Assembly: GCF_002261265.1 (NCBI RefSeq) | Contig: NZ_NEVK01000001.1 | Coordinates: 62,001 to 126,000, forward strand | Direction: 5' to 3' | Length of the DNA stretch: 64,000 bases | Origin: Bordetella genomosp. 7 | Lineage (GTDB): Bacteria > Pseudomonadota > Gammaproteobacteria > Burkholderiales > Burkholderiaceae_B | Shown here: positions 53,571 to 63,039 of the stretch, piece after piece | Layout: every line of letters starts with the position of its first letter | Position numbering within the stretch: the stretch's first letter is position 1 | Position numbers and translations under genes: made by a program | Notes under the pieces: model-generated | What the model was told of the DNA's origin: nothing | Database searches by the model: none | Seen by the model: only the letters and a program-made list of their open reading frames with translations

Positions 53571-53804
53571 TTACCACTGCGAACCGGCGTAGTGCGCGCT
53601 GGCGGCGCGGGCACGATTCATGGTGTCGTTGACTTCGGCAACGTAGTTGGCGAAGGCGCGGGCGCCGCGGGCAATTTTGCCGGCGGCCTGCTTCAGCAGC
53701 ACCAGTGGTTGGGCGTTAGATTGGGCTTCCATCGCGCCGCGAAGCAGGTCGCGTTCAAGCGCGTCGGTAAGGCGGGCATTGCTATTAAGGGTCAGTTCGC
53801 TCAT
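53571..53804 (-). CDS. Small uncharacterised helical protein (77 aa)
   Basis: A 77-residue, Ala-rich protein predicted to be mostly helical, with segments such as ARLTDALERDLLRGAMEAQ and KIARGARAFANYVAEVNDT. It has no signal peptide or membrane span. A GGAGAAAA site precedes the ATG. The composition and the hydrophobic heptad-like pattern are reminiscent of small phasin-like proteins, but no family was recognised. Confidence 0.65.
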   Translation of the reverse strand: MSELTLNSNARLTDALERDLLRGAMEAQSNAQPLVLLKQAAGKIARGARAFANYVAEVNDTMNRARAASAHYAGSQW

Positions 53805-53877
53805 GGTTTTCTCCAGTCCGTTTCGTCTTGGGGTAAACCATTATAGGGATAACCCTAAGTGCAATGCAACATCTATC

Positions 53878-53886
53878 TGTGGATAA
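53878..53886 (-). promoter_or_regulatory. DnaA-box match
   Basis: TGTGGATAA on the plus strand is a perfect complement of the DnaA box TTATCCACA. It lies in the 95-nt gap between nnrD and the small protein gene, near an AT-richer tract. A single box might modulate transcription rather than replication. Confidence 0.4.
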
Positions 53887-53899
53887 GTTGTAACTACCG

Positions 53900-54751
53900 T
53901 TAACCGTGGCCGTTGCGCAACTGCCGGACGGCGTCGGGGAGCTCGCTTGCGGTGAGTCCGATGGGTCCGGTTCCCCGGGCTACCAGAAAATCGGCAGCCG
54001 CCCCGTGTAGCCACACGGCCCCGGGTACGGCCTGATCCAGCGGGATGCCCTGCGCGATCAGGCTGCCCAGCATGCCGGCCAGGGTATCGCCGGTACCCGC
54101 CGAGGCCAGGCCGGCGTTGCCCGTGATGTTGCGCCAGCAATGGCCATCAGGCCGGCATACCAGGGTGCCGGGCCCCTTCAGCACCACCCAGGCGGCGTGG
54201 CGGCGCGCCAGCTCGCGGGCGGCGCCCAGCCGGTCGGCCAGCACCGCCTGTGTGCTGACGCCCAGCAAGCGGGCGCCTTCGGCAGCGTGCGGGGTCAATA
54301 CCACCGGGCCGGGGCCCCAGCCGGGCAGGGCGCCCGCCGCCAGCAGATTCAGCGCGTCGGCGTCCAGTACCAGCGGCGTGTCAGCTTGTTGCGCAAAAAG
54401 CCCGCACAGGGTGGTTTGCGATAGGCTGTCCGTGCCCAGGCCGCAGCCGGCCACCCAGGCATCAATAGGCAGGCCGGCCCGATAAAGTCCGGCGGCATCG
54501 CGCAGCATCAGCTCGGGCTGCAGGGGGTCGCAGGGCAGCGGACAAGCCTGCTGCGCAAAGCCCACCAGGACTTTGCCCGCGCCGGTTTTCAGGGCGGCGC
54601 GACCGGCCAGCAGCGCGGCCCCGACCATGCCCGGCCCGCCGCCAATGATGGCAACGGTGCCGTGGGTGCCCTTGTGGGCATCGGATCGGCGCGGCGCGAA
54701 CAACAGGGGAAGGTCCTGGCGAAGAATGGGCAGGGGATCACGGGCGGACAT
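53900..54751 (-). CDS. nnrD: ADP-dependent NAD(P)H-hydrate dehydratase
   Basis: A 283-residue ribokinase-like enzyme that repairs hydrated NADH and NADPH. It shows [24 protein letters not shown] near residue 32, [33 protein letters not shown], and the [19 protein letters not shown] nucleotide site near residue 215. The N-terminal epimerase domain (NnrE) is not fused, as it is in the E. coli protein. Confidence 0.92.
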   Translation of the reverse strand: MSARDPLPILRQDLPLLFAPRRSDAHKGTHGTVAIIGGGPGMVGAALLAGRAALKTGAGKVLVGFAQQACPLPCDPLQPELMLRDAAGLYRAGLPIDAWVAGCGLGTDSLSQTTLCGLFAQQADTPLVLDADALNLLAAGALPGWGPGPVVLTPHAAEGARLLGVSTQAVLADRLGAARELARRHAAWVVLKGPGTLVCRPDGHCWRNITGNAGLASAGTGDTLAGMLGSLIAQGIPLDQAVPGAVWLHGAAADFLVARGTGPIGLTASELPDAVRQLRNGHG

Positions 54752-54840
54752 GGCGGCGCTTGCGGAGCAAGTCAGGCAGAGAATGGATGACTATCCACTA
54801 TAGTGCCCCTGGAGCACAGGCAATATTCAAGGAGACAACG

Positions 54841-55674
54841 GTGCGCGACTCATCGCTGGACCATTATTCCCAGTACCAGGCCCTGAAACTGCGGCGGCAT
54901 CCGCATGGCATCCTGGAAATCATCATGGGCGCCAAGGGCGGCGCGCCCGGCAAGCTTTCTACCGCGGACGCCCGGCTGCACCGCGAACTGGCCGACATAT
55001 GGCGCGACGTCGATACCGACCCCGCCACCCGCGTGGTGGTGATCCGCGGCGAAGGCAAGGGGTTTTCCGGCGGGGGAGACCTGGAGCTTGTCGAACAGAT
55101 GGCCGACGACTTCCAGGTACGGTCGCGGGTGTGGCGCGAGGCTCGCGACCTGGTCTACAACGTGATCAACTGCAATAAGCCCATCGTGTCGGCCATGCAT
55201 GGGGCCGCCGTGGGCGCGGGGCTGGTGGCCGGGCTGCTGGCCGACATTTCCATCGCTGCGCGCGATGCGCGCATTATCGATGGGCACACGCGTCTGGGCG
55301 TGGCGGCGGGCGACCATGCCGCCATTGTGTGGCCGTTGCTGTGCGGCATGGCCAAGGCCAAGTACTACCTGTTGTTGTGCGAGACGGTGACGGGCGCCGA
55401 GGCCGAGCGCATCGGGCTGGTGTCGCTGTGCGTGGACGAAGCCGAATTGACCGACAAGGCATTCGAGGTGGCCACGCGGCTGGCCAACGGCTCGCAGACG
55501 GCCATCCGCTGGACCAAATATGCGCTGAACAACTGGTTGCGCACCGCAGGCCCCAGCTTCGATGCGTCGCTGGCCCTGGAGTTCATGGGGTTTGCCGGCC
55601 CCGACGTGCGCGAAGGCATCCAATCCCTGCGCGAGCGGCGTGCGCCGGATTTCGATCCCGGCGCGCCGTTCTGA
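54841..55674 (+). CDS. Enoyl-CoA hydratase/isomerase family protein
   Basis: A 277-residue crotonase-fold protein starting at GTG 54841 with AAGGAG upstream. It has oxyanion segments [16 protein letters not shown] and [20 protein letters not shown]. The first canonical catalytic Glu position (after GAAVGAG) is replaced, and the second region is [17 protein letters not shown], so the chemistry may differ from simple hydration. It belongs to the acyl-CoA gene group here and converges with the next hydratase. Confidence 0.85.
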   Translation: MRDSSLDHYSQYQALKLRRHPHGILEIIMGAKGGAPGKLSTADARLHRELADIWRDVDTDPATRVVVIRGEGKGFSGGGDLELVEQMADDFQVRSRVWREARDLVYNVINCNKPIVSAMHGAAVGAGLVAGLLADISIAARDARIIDGHTRLGVAAGDHAAIVWPLLCGMAKAKYYLLLCETVTGAEAERIGLVSLCVDEAELTDKAFEVATRLANGSQTAIRWTKYALNNWLRTAGPSFDASLALEFMGFAGPDVREGIQSLRERRAPDFDPGAPF

Positions 55675-55695
55675 CAGGCGCATCCGGGCAGGGCG

Positions 55696-56448
55696 CTATT
55701 TCTTTGTCAGGAACCGCGCGAATGCGTCCTGCGCTTCCTGTGTTTGCAGCCGGGCCCGGAATTGGGCCGCTTCGTACTCAAGCGTTTCGTCGACCGCCTG
55801 ACGGTCGGCCCGCTTGAGCATGGCCTTGGTCAGCCGCAGGGCGTTGCGCGGCTGGGCTGCGAGTTCGGCCGCCGTTGCGTGCGCCATGGCCAACGCCTGG
55901 CCGGGTTCAGCAATGTCGGTCGCCAGGCCCGTTTGCACCGCGGCCTCGGCGTCGAACGCCTTGCCCTGCAACAGCCACTGCGCGGCCTTGCGCGCGCCCG
56001 CCAGTCGGGGCAGCAGCAGGCTGGATGCGCCTTCGGGGCACAGCCCCAATGCGACGAACGGGATGCGCAGCGTGGCATTGCGCGCCGCATAGACAAAGTC
56101 GCAATGCTGCAGCAAGGTGACGCCGATACCGACCGCGTAGCCCTCTACCGCCGCGATCACCGGCACGTCAGTGGCGATCAGGGCGCGCAGAAACGTCATG
56201 CCGGCGCTGTCGCCTTCGGGGCGGTCGCCCTGGAAGTCGCGCAGGTCGTTGCCCGCCGTGAAATGTCCGCCTGCGCCAGTCAGGATCACCGCCGACAGGC
56301 TGGAGTCGTCGGTCGCGCGGGCCAACTGGTCTGCCAGCGCCAGATAGGTGGCGATATCCAGCGCATTGCGCCGTTCCGGGCGATTGATCGTCAGGGTCAG
56401 GACGCCGCCCTCGCGCTCGACCTGCAGGCTGTCGGGCGTGGCGCTCAT
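55696..56448 (-). CDS. Enoyl-CoA hydratase/isomerase family protein
   Basis: A 250-residue crotonase with [13 protein letters not shown] and [20 protein letters not shown], plus [21 protein letters not shown]. The VGIGVTLL segment resembles delta3,delta2-enoyl-CoA isomerases or atypical hydratases. The ATG at 56448 overlaps the stop of the nitronate-monooxygenase-like gene by four bases, so the two are co-translated and controlled from the TetR divergent promoter. Confidence 0.88.
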   Translation of the reverse strand: MSATPDSLQVEREGGVLTLTINRPERRNALDIATYLALADQLARATDDSSLSAVILTGAGGHFTAGNDLRDFQGDRPEGDSAGMTFLRALIATDVPVIAAVEGYAVGIGVTLLQHCDFVYAARNATLRIPFVALGLCPEGASSLLLPRLAGARKAAQWLLQGKAFDAEAAVQTGLATDIAEPGQALAMAHATAAELAAQPRNALRLTKAMLKRADRQAVDETLEYEAAQFRARLQTQEAQDAFARFLTKK

Positions 56449-57437
56449 GCGAACTCCCGTGCGGCAAGCCGCGCACGCGCCTCGGCGTACTCGCGGCGCA
56501 GGTTGGCCACGATGTCGGCGGTGGGCAGGACGCTGTCGATGCCGCCCACCCCCTGGCCGGCGCCCCAGATGTCTTTCCAGGGCTTGACGCGGGTCGAGCC
56601 GAAGTTGGACGCGCCCGTGTCCGGGGCGGGCAGGTTGGCCGGGTCCAGGCCGGCTGCCACGATGCTGGATTTCAGGTAATTGCCGGGGATGCCTGTAAAG
56701 AAGGGCGTGTACAGAATGTCGGCCGCACCGGCATCTACGATGGCCTGCTTGTAGCCGTCGGACGCATTGGCTTCGGCGCTGGCGATGAAGCGCGTGCCCA
56801 TATAGACAAAGTCGGCGCCCATGGCCTGCGCTGCCAGAATATCCGCGCCGGACGTAATGGCGCCCGACAGGATGATCGGGCCGTCGTAGCGGCGCCGGAC
56901 TTCGCGCAGCAGTGCGAACGGGCTCAAGGTGCCCGCATGGCCGCCCGCTCCGGCGCACACCAGGATCAAGCCGTCCACGCCCGCTTCCAGCGCTTTTTCG
57001 GCGTGCCGCACGGTGGTGACGTCATGGAAGACCTTGCCGCCCCAGGCGTGGATGCCGTCAACCAGGTCGCCGGGCGCACGCAGGCTGGTAATGATGTAAG
57101 GAACGCGATGCTTGGCGCAGACGGCCAGGTCTTGTTCGAGGCGGTCGTTCGAATGGTGGATGATCTGGTTCACCGCGTAGGGCGCCACTGTCGCGGCCGT
57201 GTCGGTGTTGCGCCGCGCGGCCAGGCTTTCCTGGACTTCGGACAGCCACTCATCCAGCAGCGACTGCGGCCGTGCGTTGAGTGCGGGAAAAGACCCCACC
57301 ACGCCGCTGGCGCATTGTTCCACCACCAGCTTGGGGTTGGACACGATGAACATGGGCGAACAAATGACCGGCAGCGTCATTTGCGCATAGAGCTGGGAAA
57401 CCAGGGCGTGGGGCTGGGCGGCGTCGCGTGCGTTCAT
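56445..57437 (-). CDS. Nitronate monooxygenase/2-nitropropane dioxygenase family protein
   Basis: A 330-residue FMN-dependent TIM-barrel enzyme. It has the N-terminal LPVICSPMFIVSNPKLV, VCAGAGGHAGTLSPFALL with the catalytic-type His, GAITSGADILAAQAMGADFVYMGTRF for phosphate binding (given in parts: SGADILAAQAMGAD, GTRF). Family members oxidise nitronates or act as enoyl reductases. Coupling to an enoyl-CoA hydratase and divergence from a TetR gene suggest acyl-CoA or fatty-acid detoxification. Confidence 0.88.
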   Translation of the reverse strand: MNARDAAQPHALVSQLYAQMTLPVICSPMFIVSNPKLVVEQCASGVVGSFPALNARPQSLLDEWLSEVQESLAARRNTDTAATVAPYAVNQIIHHSNDRLEQDLAVCAKHRVPYIITSLRAPGDLVDGIHAWGGKVFHDVTTVRHAEKALEAGVDGLILVCAGAGGHAGTLSPFALLREVRRRYDGPIILSGAITSGADILAAQAMGADFVYMGTRFIASAEANASDGYKQAIVDAGAADILYTPFFTGIPGNYLKSSIVAAGLDPANLPAPDTGASNFGSTRVKPWKDIWGAGQGVGGIDSVLPTADIVANLRREYAEARARLAAREFA

Positions 57438-57476
57438 GAGTGAGCGGAAGTTGAAAGTGAGCCGGGGGCGTGCATA

Positions 57477-57504
57477 TAATTACCTACCGGACGGCCGGTA
57501 ATTA
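57477..57504. promoter_or_regulatory. Predicted TetR operator
   Basis: TAATTACC and GGTAATTA form exact 8-bp arms around a CCGG-containing centre (TACCGGACGGCC). The core resembles the ACCGACCG/CGGT-type sites bound by several acyl-CoA-responsive TetR regulators. It lies 40 nt upstream of the nitronate monooxygenase start and about 45 nt upstream of the TetR gene, so one bound dimer could repress both directions. Confidence 0.65.
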
Positions 57505-57548
57505 ATCGATATTCATTTAACGGCAAGCGTCGCCCGCATGTCAATGCG

Positions 57549-58196
57549 ATGCGCCGCGCCCTTGCCTTCATGCCCGACAGCATTGCTTCCACCAAGCGGC
57601 CACGCGCCGGCCGCCCCCCGACCCTGGCTGCGCCGCGCGAACGCATCCTGGAAGAGGCCGCGCGCCTGTTCGCGAAATCGGGCTACGAAAACAGTTCAGT
57701 GGCCGACCTTGCCGCCGCCATCGGGGTATCGAAGGCGGCGATTTACCATTACTACCCCACCAAGCAGGACATCTACGACGCGATCATCATCGATGTGCTG
57801 CGCGGCATGACGGCGGCCGTATCCCAGGCCGTGGCGCAGGCGCCCGGCCACCGCGAGCGCCTGCGTGCGTTCATGCTGGCTCACGCCCGCTACTTCGAGC
57901 AGCATCATCCGCAATTCGTCACGATGCTGGTCGGCTATTCGGGCATGACCATCACCGAACGCGAAGACGCCGCGCATCTGCGCGACGATTACGAACGCAT
58001 GCTGCGCGACATCCTGGCCGCCGGCATGGCCGCAGGTGAATTCCGCGCGCTCGACGTCGCGTCCTCGGGCCGTGCGGTGCTGTCGACGCTGAACTGGATG
58101 GCGCGCTGGTATCGGCCGGGGGGCCCGCAGGCGGCCGAAGCCATCGCAGAAGATTTCTTCGACCTGCTGGCGGGCGGCCTGGTGGCGCCGGAGTAA
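57549..58196 (+). CDS. TetR-family transcriptional regulator
   Basis: About 215 residues with a standard TetR DNA-binding domain (RILEEAARLFAKSGYENSSV, then AAIGVSKAAIYHYYPTKQDIYDAI) and an all-helical ligand domain. Related regulators control beta-oxidation genes. The ATG at 57549 has no clear ribosome-binding site; an in-frame ATG at 57570 (MPDSIAS) is an equally good start. It is divergent from the nitronate monooxygenase/hydratase pair. Confidence 0.9.
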   Translation: MRRALAFMPDSIASTKRPRAGRPPTLAAPRERILEEAARLFAKSGYENSSVADLAAAIGVSKAAIYHYYPTKQDIYDAIIIDVLRGMTAAVSQAVAQAPGHRERLRAFMLAHARYFEQHHPQFVTMLVGYSGMTITEREDAAHLRDDYERMLRDILAAGMAAGEFRALDVASSGRAVLSTLNWMARWYRPGGPQAAEAIAEDFFDLLAGGLVAPE

Positions 58197-58325
58197 CGGC
58201 GTGCAGGCCGCAACTTGTGCAGGACGCGCACAACAACGTTCGCAAAACGGAATACGTCAATACGGGCCGAGGGCTAATATCCCAGGGTTCTTTCCGAGTT
58301 TTATCTTTCTTCTTTCTTATTGATC

Positions 58326-59555
58326 ATGTCGCAACGACCCGCTCCCCTGACCGGCATACGCGTGCTGGACCTGACCCGCGTCCTGGCCGGCCCCTGGTGC
58401 ACCCAGAACCTTGCCGACCTTGGCGCCGAAGTCATCAAGATCGAACGTCCCGGCGCGGGCGATGACACGCGCGCGTGGGGCCCGCCTTATCTGAAAGACG
58501 CCACGGGCGCCGATACCACCGAGGCCGCGTATTACCTGAGCGCCAACCGCAACAAGTATTCGGTGGCGCTCGACATCGCGTCGCCGCGCGGCGCCGAACT
58601 GGTGCGCGAACTGGCGCGCCAGAGCGATATCCTGGTCGAGAACTTCAAGGTGGGCGGCCTGCGCAAGTACGGCCTGGACTACCAGACGCTCAAGGCCGAA
58701 AACCCCCGCCTGATCTACTGCTCGATCACCGGATTCGGCCAGACCGGCCCCTACGCCAGCCGCCCTGGATACGACTTCATGATCCAGGGCACGGGCGGGC
58801 TCATGAGCATTACCGGCGAGCGCGACGACCTGCCGGGCGGCGGGCCGCAAAAGGCCGGCGTGGCCGTGGCCGACCTGATGACCGGCATGTATTCCACCGT
58901 TGCCATCCTGGCCGCGTTGCACGAACGCGGCCGTAGCGGCCTGGGCCAACACATCGACATGGCGCTGCTGGATTGCCAGGTCGCCATGCTGGCCAACCAG
59001 AACCTCAATTACATGACAACCGGCCAGGCCCCCAGGCGCGCCGGCAATGCGCACCAGAACCTGGTGCCGTACCAGGTGTTCGCCGCGAGCGACGGCCACC
59101 TGATCGTGGCGGTGGGCAACGACAGCCAGTTCCGCAACTATTGCCGTGTGATCGGGTTGCCCGAGCTGTCGGACGATCCGCGCTTTTCCACCAACCCGCA
59201 ACGCGTGCAGAACCGCGACGCGCTGGTGCCGTTGCTGGCCGAGCGCATGGCCACCGGCGAGCGCGACTTCTGGCTGGCCGAGCTCGAGGCGGCCGGCGTG
59301 CCGGCCGGCCCCATCAATACGCTGGACCAGGTCTATAAAGACCCGCAGGTGCAGGCGCGCGAGATGTGGCGCGAACTGCCGCACCCCACCGCCGGCAAGG
59401 TGCCGGTGGCCGCCAGCCCGCTCAAGTTCTCGGACAGCCCGGTGCAGTACCGCCGTCCCGCGCCTTTGCTGGGCGAGCACACGCGGCAGGTGTTGTCCGA
59501 AAGGCTGGGCCTGTCTGAAGAAGAAATCCAGGCGCTCGCGCAGCCGCGCAGCTGA
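58326..59555 (+). CDS. CaiB/BaiF family CoA-transferase (class III)
   Basis: A 409-residue class III CoA-transferase that moves CoA between carboxylic acids. The N-terminus GIRVLDLTRVLAGPWCTQNLADLGAEVIKIE is diagnostic (parts: LDLTRVLAGPWC, LADLGAEVIKIE), and the catalytic Asp is in GVAVADLMTGMYS. Other motifs are SITGFGQTGPYA and AGNAHQNLVPYQ. The ATG at 58326 is used; no strong Shine-Dalgarno site is visible. It is followed by a 3-hydroxyacyl-CoA dehydrogenase. Confidence 0.92.
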   Translation: MSQRPAPLTGIRVLDLTRVLAGPWCTQNLADLGAEVIKIERPGAGDDTRAWGPPYLKDATGADTTEAAYYLSANRNKYSVALDIASPRGAELVRELARQSDILVENFKVGGLRKYGLDYQTLKAENPRLIYCSITGFGQTGPYASRPGYDFMIQGTGGLMSITGERDDLPGGGPQKAGVAVADLMTGMYSTVAILAALHERGRSGLGQHIDMALLDCQVAMLANQNLNYMTTGQAPRRAGNAHQNLVPYQVFAASDGHLIVAVGNDSQFRNYCRVIGLPELSDDPRFSTNPQRVQNRDALVPLLAERMATGERDFWLAELEAAGVPAGPINTLDQVYKDPQVQAREMWRELPHPTAGKVPVAASPLKFSDSPVQYRRPAPLLGEHTRQVLSERLGLSEEEIQALAQPRS

Positions 59556-59636
59556 GCGGCCAACGGGGCGCAATGCCCGCGGCGGACATCCGCGGCGGGC
59601 GCCCCTCGATGATCAATCCGCTACGGAGCACAAGCA

Positions 59637-61160
59637 ATGACAGATATTCAGACCATCGCCGTCGTCGGTGCCGGCGCCATGGGGCGCGGCATTGCGCAGA
59701 TCGCCGCGCAGGCGGGCGTCCAGGTGCGGCTGTACGACACCAGCGGCGACGCCATTGCCTCGGCGCGCGAGTCGCTGCGGCAACTGTGGGACAAGCTGGC
59801 GCAGAAAGGCAAGCTCAGCCACGCAGACGCCGAGGCGGCGCTGGCGCGGATTCATCCTGCCGCCGCGCTGGACGAACTGGCCGACTGCCAGGTGGTGGTC
59901 GAAGCCATCGTCGAACGGCTGGACGTCAAGCGCGATCTGTTCGTCAAGCTGGAAAGCATCGTCGGGCCCGATTGCATCCTGGCCTCGAATACCTCATCGC
60001 TGTCGATCACCGCGATTGCGGCTGCGTGCCAGCGCCCGCAGCGCGTGGTGGGCTTTCACTTCTTCAACCCGGTGGCGCTGATGAAGGTGGTCGAAGTCAT
60101 CGATGGCCTGCGCAGTGATCCCGCGGCTGGCGATGCGCTTGCCGCCCTGGCGCGCCGCATGGGCCATACCCCGGTGCGCGCCAAGGACATGCCCGGCTTC
60201 ATCGTGAACCATGCGGGCCGAGGCATGAACATAGAGGGCCTGAAGGTGGCGCAGGAATCCGTGGCGTCGTTTGCGCAGATCGACGCCATCATGCGCGAAC
60301 AGGCCGGATTCCGCATGGGGCCCTTCGAACTCATGGACCTGACCGCGCTGGACGTTTCGCATCCGGTCATGGAATCGATCTATCGCCAGTTCTTCGATGA
60401 ACCGCGCTTCCGGCCGTCGCCCATCACGGCCGTGCGCCTGGCGGGCGGCCTTATCGGCCGCAAGGCCGGTGCGGGTTTCTACGATTACCCCGATGGCCAG
60501 AAGCAGGCGCCTGCCGAGCCCGCCGCGCCCGCGGCCGAGCCCGGCCTGCGTGTGTGGGTCAGCCCGGCGCATGAAGAGGGCAGGGCGCGCGCCCTGGCGC
60601 TGCTCGAATCGCTGGGCGCCGGCATCGTCGATACGGCTCAGGCGCCCGACGACGCGTTGTTGCTGGTGACGCCATATGGCGAAGACGTATCCACCTGCGC
60701 CAGCCAGCAAGGCCTGGATGCAACACGGACGGTCGGCCTGGACACCCTGCATGGGCTGGCCGCGGGCAAGCGCCGCACGCTGATGCTGTCGCCCGCGACG
60801 CAGGCACGCTGGCGCGACGCCGCGCACGCGCTGCTGGCCGGCGACGGTGCGCCAGTCAGTGTGATCCAGGATTCGGCGGGTTTCGTGGCGCAGCGCATCG
60901 TGGCGGCGATCGTCAACGTGGCTTGCGAGATCGCCCAGCAAGGCATCGCCACGCCGGCCGACATCGACCGCGCGGTGACGCTGGGCCTGGGCTACCCGAT
61001 GGGGCCGCTGGCGATGGGCGACGCCCTGGGGGGCGAGCGCATTCTCGAGATCCTGCGCAACCTGCAGCGCGTAACCGGTGACATGCGCTATCGGCCCAGC
61101 CTGTGGCTGCAGCGGCGGGTGCAGCTGGGCCTGTCGCTGCTCGCCGAGCCCGCGGCCTGA
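59637..61160 (+). CDS. 3-hydroxyacyl-CoA dehydrogenase, two-domain
   Basis: A 507-residue NAD-dependent enzyme of beta-oxidation type. The Rossmann motif VVGAGAMGRGIA is at the N-terminus, the catalytic region is SNTSSL...VGFHFFNPVALMKVVEV, and there are two C-terminal helical 3HCDH domains. The second is a near-complete extra copy near residues 400-490 (GFVAQRIVAAIVNVACEIAQ), as in PaaH-like proteins. It is likely co-transcribed with the CoA-transferase (81-nt gap). Confidence 0.92.
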   Translation: MTDIQTIAVVGAGAMGRGIAQIAAQAGVQVRLYDTSGDAIASARESLRQLWDKLAQKGKLSHADAEAALARIHPAAALDELADCQVVVEAIVERLDVKRDLFVKLESIVGPDCILASNTSSLSITAIAAACQRPQRVVGFHFFNPVALMKVVEVIDGLRSDPAAGDALAALARRMGHTPVRAKDMPGFIVNHAGRGMNIEGLKVAQESVASFAQIDAIMREQAGFRMGPFELMDLTALDVSHPVMESIYRQFFDEPRFRPSPITAVRLAGGLIGRKAGAGFYDYPDGQKQAPAEPAAPAAEPGLRVWVSPAHEEGRARALALLESLGAGIVDTAQAPDDALLLVTPYGEDVSTCASQQGLDATRTVGLDTLHGLAAGKRRTLMLSPATQARWRDAAHALLAGDGAPVSVIQDSAGFVAQRIVAAIVNVACEIAQQGIATPADIDRAVTLGLGYPMGPLAMGDALGGERILEILRNLQRVTGDMRYRPSLWLQRRVQLGLSLLAEPAA

Positions 61161-61185
61161 CGGACACTCTTCGCCCGGCGCGCCG

Positions 61186-62094
61186 CTACGCCGTCGACCG
61201 GGCGATCTGTTCGCGCAGCCATTGGTGGGCTGGGTCTCGGTGCAGGCGTTCGTGCCACAGCATCACCATGTCGAACCCCGGTATATCCAGCGGCGCCCGC
61301 ACCGCACGCAATTCGGTTGCGCCGCGTATGAGTCGCGCGGGCACCATCGCCACCAGATCGGTGGTGGCGAGCACGGACCGAAGCACCAGAAAGTGTGGCA
61401 CGGACAGCACGACGTTGCGCTGCATGCCTTGTTGGGCCAGCACCATGTCGGTCACCCCGTAGAACCCGCCTTCGTCCTGCGACACGACGGCATGGTCGAG
61501 CCGGCAGAACTGCGCGAGCGTGGGGCGGCGCTTCAGCCCGGGATGGCCAGCCCGCCCTGCCAACACATAATGCTCATGGAACAAGGGCCTGCGCCGCAAT
61601 GCGGGCGGCGACTCGGCCGCAATGTGAAAGGCCAGGTCCAGTTCGCCCTGTTCGAGCTGGCGCGCCAGGCGCTGCGGCGAAAGCGGACAGATGGCAATGC
61701 GCGAACGCGGCGCGCGGGCGCGCAGCCCGGCCAGGGCCGGCTGCAATACGGTCGCTCCCGCGTAATCGGATGCAGACACGCGCCAGGTAAGTTCGGCGTT
61801 GGCCGGCTCGAAGGCGCCGGGGGGCGCGATAGCCTCGCGCAGTGCCTGCAGCGCCACGCGCAGGGGCTCGCGCAGTTGTTCTGCGCGGGCGGTGGGCCGC
61901 ATGCCGCGTGGTCCGGGCAGCAGCAGGGGGTCGCCCAACACGTCGCGCAGCCGGGCAAGCTGCAGGCTGACCGTGGGCTGCGACAAATGCAGCCGGCTCG
62001 CCGCGCGCGTGACGTTCAGCTCGGTCAGCAGCGCCTCCAGCGTCACCAGCAGATTCAGGTCCAGCCGACGCAGCCGATCTACGGTATTGGGCAT
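61186..62094 (-). CDS. LysR-family transcriptional regulator
   Basis: A 302-residue LysR protein with RRLDLNLLVTLEALLTELNV, TRAASRLHLSQPTVSLQLAR HTH and an effector domain resembling NodD/NocR-type regulators (VLRSVLATTDLVAMVPARLI). The ATG at 62094 is preferred over the TTG at 62109. It is divergent from the NAD(P)H oxidoreductase gene, which it probably controls. Confidence 0.9.
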   Translation of the reverse strand: MPNTVDRLRRLDLNLLVTLEALLTELNVTRAASRLHLSQPTVSLQLARLRDVLGDPLLLPGPRGMRPTARAEQLREPLRVALQALREAIAPPGAFEPANAELTWRVSASDYAGATVLQPALAGLRARAPRSRIAICPLSPQRLARQLEQGELDLAFHIAAESPPALRRRPLFHEHYVLAGRAGHPGLKRRPTLAQFCRLDHAVVSQDEGGFYGVTDMVLAQQGMQRNVVLSVPHFLVLRSVLATTDLVAMVPARLIRGATELRAVRAPLDIPGFDMVMLWHERLHRDPAHQWLREQIARSTA

Positions 62095-62143
62095 GGCAAT
62101 AGTGACCAATAAAGGAATTCATTTCTAATATAGCGGACGCGAC

Positions 62144-62172
62144 CCTATCGTGTGGCTGGCTATCTCGATAGG
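62144..62172. promoter_or_regulatory. Inverted repeat upstream of the NAD(P)H oxidoreductase
   Basis: CCTATCG and CGATAGG are exact 7-bp arms with a 15-bp spacer. The right arm overlaps the ribosome-binding site of the oxidoreductase gene. It could be a LysR-type operator or an mRNA hairpin that affects translation. Confidence 0.45.
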
Positions 62173-62180
62173 AGCTTTCC

Positions 62181-62963
62181 GTGAATCTGTTGCTTGTCTA
62201 TGCCCATCCTGAACCGCGCTCGCTGAACGGGTCCATCAAGAACTTTATTTGCCGGCATGTGGAGCGCGGCGGCCATGCGGTGCAGGTTTCCGATCTGTAT
62301 GCCATGGGCTGGAAGGCCGCGCTCGATGCGCAGGACAACATGGCCTGTGAGCCGGAAGCTCGCTTCGATCCTTCGGCCGAATCTGCAGCGGCCTTCCGGA
62401 ATGGTACGCAAAGCGCCGATATCGAACGCGAGCAGGAGAAACTGCGCTGGGCCGATGGCGTCATTCTGCAGTTTCCGCTGTGGTGGTTCTCGATGCCGGC
62501 GATCCTGAAGGGATGGGTTGAGCGCGTCTACGCGTATGGATTTGCCTATGGCGTGGGCGAGCACTCGGACACCCATTGGGGCGACCGCTATGGCGAAGGG
62601 ACGCTCGCGGGCAAGCGGGCCATGCTGGTCGTGACTGCGGGCGGCTGGGAGTCGCACTACGGCCCCCGCGGCATCAATGGCCCTATCGACGACCTGCTGT
62701 TTCCCATCCAGCATGGCATCCTGTACTACCCCGGGTTTGATGTGTTGCCGCCGCACGTCATCTATCGCACCAGCCGCATTGACACGCCCGCGTTCGAGCG
62801 TGTGTGCCAGGCGCTGTCGCGCCGCCTGGACGACTTCTGGACGGCGCAGCCCATTCCCTTTCGCAAACAGAATGCGGGCAGCTACCTGATCCCGGAGTTG
62901 ACCCTGCGGCCGGACATTGCGCCGGGCGAGTCCGGGTTGGCCATACACCTGGAGCGGCGATAG
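62181..62963 (+). CDS. NAD(P)H dehydrogenase (quinone), flavodoxin-fold
   Basis: A 260-residue NQO/MdaB/YwrO-type flavoprotein that reduces quinones or other electrophiles in one two-electron step. It has the N-terminal LLVYAHPEPRSLNGSI, ILQFPLWWFSMPAILKGWVERV and TAGGWESHYGPRG flavin-site motifs. Translation starts at GTG 62181 with AGGAG upstream. Its divergence from a LysR gene is a common arrangement for inducible quinone reductases. Confidence 0.9.
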   Translation: MNLLLVYAHPEPRSLNGSIKNFICRHVERGGHAVQVSDLYAMGWKAALDAQDNMACEPEARFDPSAESAAAFRNGTQSADIEREQEKLRWADGVILQFPLWWFSMPAILKGWVERVYAYGFAYGVGEHSDTHWGDRYGEGTLAGKRAMLVVTAGGWESHYGPRGINGPIDDLLFPIQHGILYYPGFDVLPPHVIYRTSRIDTPAFERVCQALSRRLDDFWTAQPIPFRKQNAGSYLIPELTLRPDIAPGESGLAIHLERR

Positions 62964-62991
62964 AGGCGCCAGGCGCGCGCATCGCGCGCGT

Positions 62992-63020
62992 AAAAAAGCC
63001 CCCGCAATGCGGGGGCTTTT
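62992..63020. terminator. Bidirectional intrinsic terminator
   Basis: AAAAAAGCCCCCGC and GCGGGGGCTTTT pair around a short AAT loop, between the convergent oxidoreductase and cytochrome genes. The A-tract and T-tract flanks allow termination from both sides. Confidence 0.88.
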
Positions 63021-63039
63021 CTTCGGGCCAGGGCAGGGA

